A stretch of 64,000 nucleotides of DNA from Clostridiales bacterium. GTDB lineage: Bacteria; Bacillota; Clostridia; Christensenellales; Aristaeellaceae. Below are positions 60,494 to 64,000 of this stretch, piece after piece; within the stretch, counting starts at the first letter, position 1, and each line of letters opens with the position of its first letter. The DNA is taken from contig JALFVL010000042.1 of assembly GCA_022787165.1 (NCBI GenBank), positions 1 to 64,000 on the forward strand. Reading direction: 5' to 3'. The notes beneath the pieces were generated by a model that saw nothing but the letters and a program-made list of their open reading frames with translations, did not search any database and was not told the DNA's origin. The translations under genes were made by a program, and so were the position numbers.

Positions 60494-61975
60494 ATGGAAA
60501 ACGATCCGCACAGCAAGGCGCGCGCCCTCGCGCAGGAGGTGCTCAGCCTCGCGCGCAGCACGCTGCTCGCCGATCTGCGCTTTCTCTCTCCGGCGCTGTG
60601 CCGCCTTGACCTGTGCGAGGATCCGCAGCATCTCTTCGCTACGGACGGGCAGCGCCTCTATTACGGCTATGTCGACGTGCTGCGCCGCTGGCAGGCGGAC
60701 AGGGCGTCCGTCCTGCGGCGCTATCTCCATGCCGTGCTCCATTGTCTTTTCTGCCATCCCTTTGTCGGCGACGGCATCGATCCCCTGCTCTGGGATCTCG
60801 CCTGCGACATCGCCACGGAGGCCGCCATCGACGAGCTCTCGCTCCCCTGCGTTCAGGTCGAGCGGCATGAGGAGGCCCGTGAAACGCTTGCCGTGCTCTC
60901 CCGCGCGCTCAATGGCCATCTGACCGCTGAGCGGATCTACCGCCACTATGCCGATCAGCCCCTGAGCGGGCCGCAGCTTGAGGCGCTTCGCGCGCCGTTT
61001 TTGCGCGACGAGCTCGACCTCTGGTATGCGCGCTCTTCATCGGAATCGGGCGAAAAGCCGCAGGAGGCCGAGGATCAGGAGCGCGGCGGCGACGAGGGCG
61101 GCGGCAGCGGCGACACCCGGCAGGGCGAAGCGAAGGAGGAGCAGCGCGGCGGCGGCGCGCAGACGCAAACCGGCGCGCAGCAGGCGCAGGGAAAACCGCA
61201 GGCCGACGCAGGAAGCGCCAAGGCCGAATGGCAAAAGCTCGCCGCGCAGACGCAGACGGATCTGGAGACCCATTCCCGCCGCTGGAGCGACCGGGCGGGC
61301 TCCCTGCTGCTCAGCCTGCGGGAGGGCCGCCGCGTTCTGCTCGACTATGCGGATTTCCTGCGGCGCTTCGCCGTGCTGACCGAGGTGCCGAAGCTCGATC
61401 CGGACAGCTTTGACGTCATTCCCTACACCTATGGCATGCAGCTCTACGGCAATCTGCCGCTGATCGAGCCGCTTGAAACCTGCGAAAGCCTGCGCATCCG
61501 CGATTTCGTGATCGTGATCGACACCTCCGCCTCCGTGCAGGGCGAACAAGTGCGCGCCTTTCTTGACCACACCTGCCGCATCCTGCTGGAGCAGGACGCC
61601 TTCGGCGCGCAGATGGCGCTGCACATCCTCGAGTGCGACGCGCAGGTGCAGCGCGACACGCTCATCCGCAATGCTGATGAACTCGCGACCTATCTGCAAA
61701 CGCCGCAGCTGCACGGCGCGGGCGGCACGGATTTTCGCCCCGCGTTTGCGCATATCGAGCGGCTGCTCTTCTCGGGCGAGATGACCGACCTGCGCGGCAT
61801 TCTCTATTTCACGGACGGTCAGGGCATCTATCCCAAGGCGCCGCCGCCCTGCGAGACGGCGTTTCTCTTCGTCTCCCGGGAGGATGCCGGGGCGAAGGTG
61901 CCGCCCTGGGCCATCCGCGTCCTGCTCGACGAGCGGACGCTCACCCGGCCACAGATTCTCTACGCGAAGGATTGA
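60494..61975 (+). CDS. VWA-domain (DUF2201-like) protein
   Basis: 493 residues. The N-terminal domain resembles the putative metallopeptidase part of DUF2201 proteins, with YLHAVLHCLFCHP (His79, 83, 88), though Ala replaces the Glu of HExxH. A low-complexity Glu/Gly/Gln linker (about 180-245) leads to a C-terminal VWA domain with the MIDAS motif VIDTSASV, Thr in GAGGTDFRPAF and FTDGQG. With the MoxR ATPase downstream it forms the familiar ATPase/VWA pair that remodels protein or metal complexes. AGGAGA precedes the start. Confidence 0.83.
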   Translation: MENDPHSKARALAQEVLSLARSTLLADLRFLSPALCRLDLCEDPQHLFATDGQRLYYGYVDVLRRWQADRASVLRRYLHAVLHCLFCHPFVGDGIDPLLWDLACDIATEAAIDELSLPCVQVERHEEARETLAVLSRALNGHLTAERIYRHYADQPLSGPQLEALRAPFLRDELDLWYARSSSESGEKPQEAEDQERGGDEGGGSGDTRQGEAKEEQRGGGAQTQTGAQQAQGKPQADAGSAKAEWQKLAAQTQTDLETHSRRWSDRAGSLLLSLREGRRVLLDYADFLRRFAVLTEVPKLDPDSFDVIPYTYGMQLYGNLPLIEPLETCESLRIRDFVIVIDTSASVQGEQVRAFLDHTCRILLEQDAFGAQMALHILECDAQVQRDTLIRNADELATYLQTPQLHGAGGTDFRPAFAHIERLLFSGEMTDLRGILYFTDGQGIYPKAPPPCETAFLFVSREDAGAKVPPWAIRVLLDERTLTRPQILYAKD

Positions 61976-61983
61976 GGGACATC

Positions 61984-63489
61984 ATGAACATCAAGGAAGC
62001 CAAACAGCAGATCAAAAACGCCGTCACGGCGTACCTCTCCCGAGACGCTCTGGGCGAATATGAAATCCCGCCTGAGCAGCAGCGGCCCATCTTCCTGCTC
62101 GGCGCGCCCGGCATCGGCAAGACTGCCATCATGAGCCAGATCGCGCAGGAGCTGGGTATCGGCCTGGTCGCATACTCCATGACGCATCACACGCGCCAGA
62201 GCGCACTGGGCCTGCCGCAGCTGAGCACACGCGAATACGGCGGCAAGGCCGTCACCGTCACACAATACACGATGAGCGAGATCATCGCCGCCGTCTATGA
62301 CACGATGGAGCGCACGGGCGTGCGCGAGGGCATCCTCTTCCTCGACGAGATCAACTGCGTCTCCGAGACGCTCATGCCCTCCATGCTGCAATTTTTGCAA
62401 TTCAAGACCTTCGGCCAGCACCGCGTCCCGGACGGCTGGATCATCGTGACGGCCGGCAACCCGCCCGCCTACAACCGCTCCGTGCGGGAGTTTGACGTCG
62501 TGACGCTCGACCGGCTCAAGCGCATCGTCGTCGAGCCGGACTACGACGTCTGGAAGGAATACGCCCTCGCGCGGCAGGTGCATCCCGCCGTGCTGACGTA
62601 TCTGAACGTCAGGAAGGACAATTTCTATCGCGTGGAAAGCAGCGTCTCCGGCAAGCAGTTTGTGACGGCGCGCGGCTGGGAGGATCTCTCCCGCATGCTG
62701 CGCGTATGCGAAAAGCTCTCGCTCCCCGTCGACGACAACCTCATCGGGCAATATCTGCAAAGCGAGAAGATCTGCGCGGATTTTTCCGCCTACTATGCGC
62801 TCTTTCAGAAATACAGCGCGGATTACGCGATCGACGATATCCTTGCCGGAAACGCGCCGGAGGCGGTCATCGAGCGCGCCCGCGCCGCGCGCTTTGACGA
62901 GCGCTACGCCCTGCTCGGCCTGCTCATCGACCGCATGACCGGCGACCTGCGCCGCGTGCTGCTCATGCAGGATGCGCTGGGCGGCGTCCTCTCCGCGCTC
63001 AAATCGATCAAGGCCGCCCTGCCGCAGGGGGATGTGCTCTCCCTGCTGGAGGAGCAGACCCGGACGCTTGAAGCGCAGCTTCGCAGCGCCGGTGAAGCCC
63101 AGGCGCTCTCTGCCGCCCGGCGCGCAACGCTCCAGCAGGCCGCCGCGATTCTGCGCGCCATGGAGCCGCTGTGCGCCGGGAAATCCGCCGCGGACGCCTA
63201 CGCCGCGCTGCGCGGGGACTTTGCCGCACGCCTGAGCGAGCATCGCGCGGACGTGCGGCGCGCGGGAGAGGCGCTTGAGCATCTCTTTGCCTTCTGCGAG
63301 CGCGCGTTTGCCGGCGGGCAGGAGATGCTGATTCTCGTGACCGAGCTGACCGTCAGCCCCTTTGGCGCGCGCTTCATCAGCCTCTTTGGCTGCGAGGCGT
63401 ACTTTGCGCACAACCGGGATCTGCTCTTCTACGAGCGCCGCAAGGAGATCGCCGGGCAGCTCGACGCGCTCGATCTCTCCGCCCTGTGA
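61984..63489 (+). CDS. MoxR-family AAA+ ATPase
   Basis: 501 residues. The AAA+ module has Walker A LLGAPGIGKTAI (about residue 40), Walker B GILFLDEINCVS and sensor 1 VTAGNPPAYNRS; the C-terminal 200 residues are helical and specific to this subgroup. MoxR ATPases act as chaperones with VWA partners, here the gene ending eight bases upstream. The start at 61984 has GAGGG at short spacing. A terminator follows at 63565. Confidence 0.88.
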   Translation: MNIKEAKQQIKNAVTAYLSRDALGEYEIPPEQQRPIFLLGAPGIGKTAIMSQIAQELGIGLVAYSMTHHTRQSALGLPQLSTREYGGKAVTVTQYTMSEIIAAVYDTMERTGVREGILFLDEINCVSETLMPSMLQFLQFKTFGQHRVPDGWIIVTAGNPPAYNRSVREFDVVTLDRLKRIVVEPDYDVWKEYALARQVHPAVLTYLNVRKDNFYRVESSVSGKQFVTARGWEDLSRMLRVCEKLSLPVDDNLIGQYLQSEKICADFSAYYALFQKYSADYAIDDILAGNAPEAVIERARAARFDERYALLGLLIDRMTGDLRRVLLMQDALGGVLSALKSIKAALPQGDVLSLLEEQTRTLEAQLRSAGEAQALSAARRATLQQAAAILRAMEPLCAGKSAADAYAALRGDFAARLSEHRADVRRAGEALEHLFAFCERAFAGGQEMLILVTELTVSPFGARFISLFGCEAYFAHNRDLLFYERRKEIAGQLDALDLSAL

Positions 63490-63564
63490 CAGTCCGTCCC
63501 TGATCCACCGTCCTCAGCCTGTCGCTCCCGCGTCTGACCCTCGTGACCGTCAACCTGTTCTCGC

Positions 63565-63593
63565 CCTCCGGCTTCCGGGCCGGAGGTTTTTTT
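63565..63593 (+). terminator. Terminator of the LRR-VWA-MoxR operon
   Basis: CCTCCGGC/GCCGGAGG (63565-63572, 63579-63586) followed by seven T residues. Confidence 0.85.
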
Positions 63594-63603
63594 CGCGCGA
63601 AAA

Positions 63604-63625
63604 GGGCCGCCATCGCTGGCGGCCC
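63604..63625 (-). terminator. Terminator of the molybdenum hydroxylase gene
   Basis: GGGCCGCC/GGCGGCCC (63604-63611, 63618-63625), followed on the minus strand by TTTT. It sits tail to tail with the plus-strand terminator. Confidence 0.7.
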
Positions 63626-63656
63626 CTGGGTGTTACAGAGTATGTGATTGCTTCAA

Positions 63657-64000
63657 TCAGTCGTCCGGATGCATGTAGCGCTCGCGCTCGGCATCGTCCT
63701 CGGGCATGTGGTTCGGGATGCGGTCGTCCTTAAGGCCGTGCATCGCGCGCCAGAGATGCTCCGGATCGAGCGGCAGCTCGGTCAGGTAGATGCCGGTCGC
63801 CATGTTGACGGCGTTGGCGATGGCCGGGGCGACAGGCGCAGCGGAGCCCTCGCCGGCCTCCTTGGCGCCCAGCGGGCCCTCCTCGTCCGGCGTGAAGTCG
63901 TAGAACGTGCGCATCTTCGGCATATCCAGCGCGGTCGGCAGGCGATAATCGCGGAAGTTCGGGTTGAGAATCTTGCCTTCCTTCGTGACGTTGTGCTCAT
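63657..64000 (-). CDS. Molybdenum hydroxylase (xanthine dehydrogenase type) large subunit, C-terminal part
   Basis: The frame is open at the window edge and gives the last 114 residues. ILNPNFRDYRLPTALDMP and GAKEAGEGSAAPVAPAIANA match the C-terminus of the molybdopterin-binding subunit of the xanthine dehydrogenase/aldehyde oxidase family; the Glu in GEGSAAP corresponds to the catalytic base. The final tail (LWRAMHGLKDDRIPNHMPED) is longer than typical. The 5' part and partner subunits lie beyond the window. Confidence 0.88.
   Translation of the reverse strand, partial: EHNVTKEGKILNPNFRDYRLPTALDMPKMRTFYDFTPDEEGPLGAKEAGEGSAAPVAPAIANAVNMATGIYLTELPLDPEHLWRAMHGLKDDRIPNHMPEDDAERERYMHPDD

Overview
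The window looks like chromosomal DNA of a GC-rich Bacillota (Clostridia-like) bacterium. The signs are the DnaD/DnaI primosome operon, a DUF4250 gene inside the ruv operon, strong AGGAGG ribosome binding sites with occasional TTG or GTG starts, consensus sigma-A promoters with 17-base spacers, many T-run terminators, and the house style of dapF, carAB, purA and argGH. I cannot name a genus. No phage, transposase or CRISPR array is present. Because the DNA is GC-rich, nearly every gene has a long meaningless open frame on the opposite strand.

Layout. 1-2400: tRNA-Glu and tRNA-Gln, then a SNF2-type helicase paired with a small PD-(D/E)XK nuclease. 2.5-10.2 kb: an L,D-transpeptidase-like protein with an altered active site, a barnase/barstar pair, a MATE exporter, and a MarR-controlled alcohol/aldehyde dehydrogenase operon. 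10.2-20.1 kb: a flavin reductase-like protein, two exported FAD/FMN flavoproteins, an SH3/peptidoglycan-binding/PDZ protein, an ECF sigma factor with its membrane partner, and a CAT-like acetyltransferase. 20.4-26.2 kb: carB, carA and purA. 26.4-34.6 kb (all minus strand): MmcQ/YjbR protein, RelA/SpoT-like HD hydrolase, dapF, fabD, fabH, accA, accD, acpP, an SGNH protein and an MBOAT acyltransferase. 34.7-38.0 kb: primosome operon. 38.2-43.8 kb: a small membrane protein, dnaE, and an M18 aminopeptidase. 44.1-47.6 kb: ruvC-ruvA-DUF4250-ruvB-queA. 47.9-51.6 kb: argG and argH behind a probable ArgR operator, then an SGNH hydrolase. 51.9-59.1 kb: phosphoglucomutase, oligoendopeptidase F, a second MATE exporter, a Cys-rich miniprotein, a TylF-like methyltransferase and a stop-interrupted membrane gene. 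59.2-63.5 kb: leucine-rich-repeat, VWA and MoxR genes. 63.7 kb to the end: the C-terminus of a molybdenum hydroxylase.

The most unusual signal is a family of modular, hairpin-rich intergenic repeats with eight copies (9.7, 9.9, 17.3, 20.2, 42.3, 43.9, 49.2 and 51.7 kb). Every copy lies after a gene, with its signature GCGAAGCGAAGA facing that gene's stop codon, usually 19-30 bases away, and most sit between the stop codon and a terminator. The stems differ between copies by paired, compensating changes, and whole hairpin modules are swapped between copies. This points to a transcribed 3' UTR RNA element, or to a non-autonomous mobile element with strict polarity, that I do not recognise.
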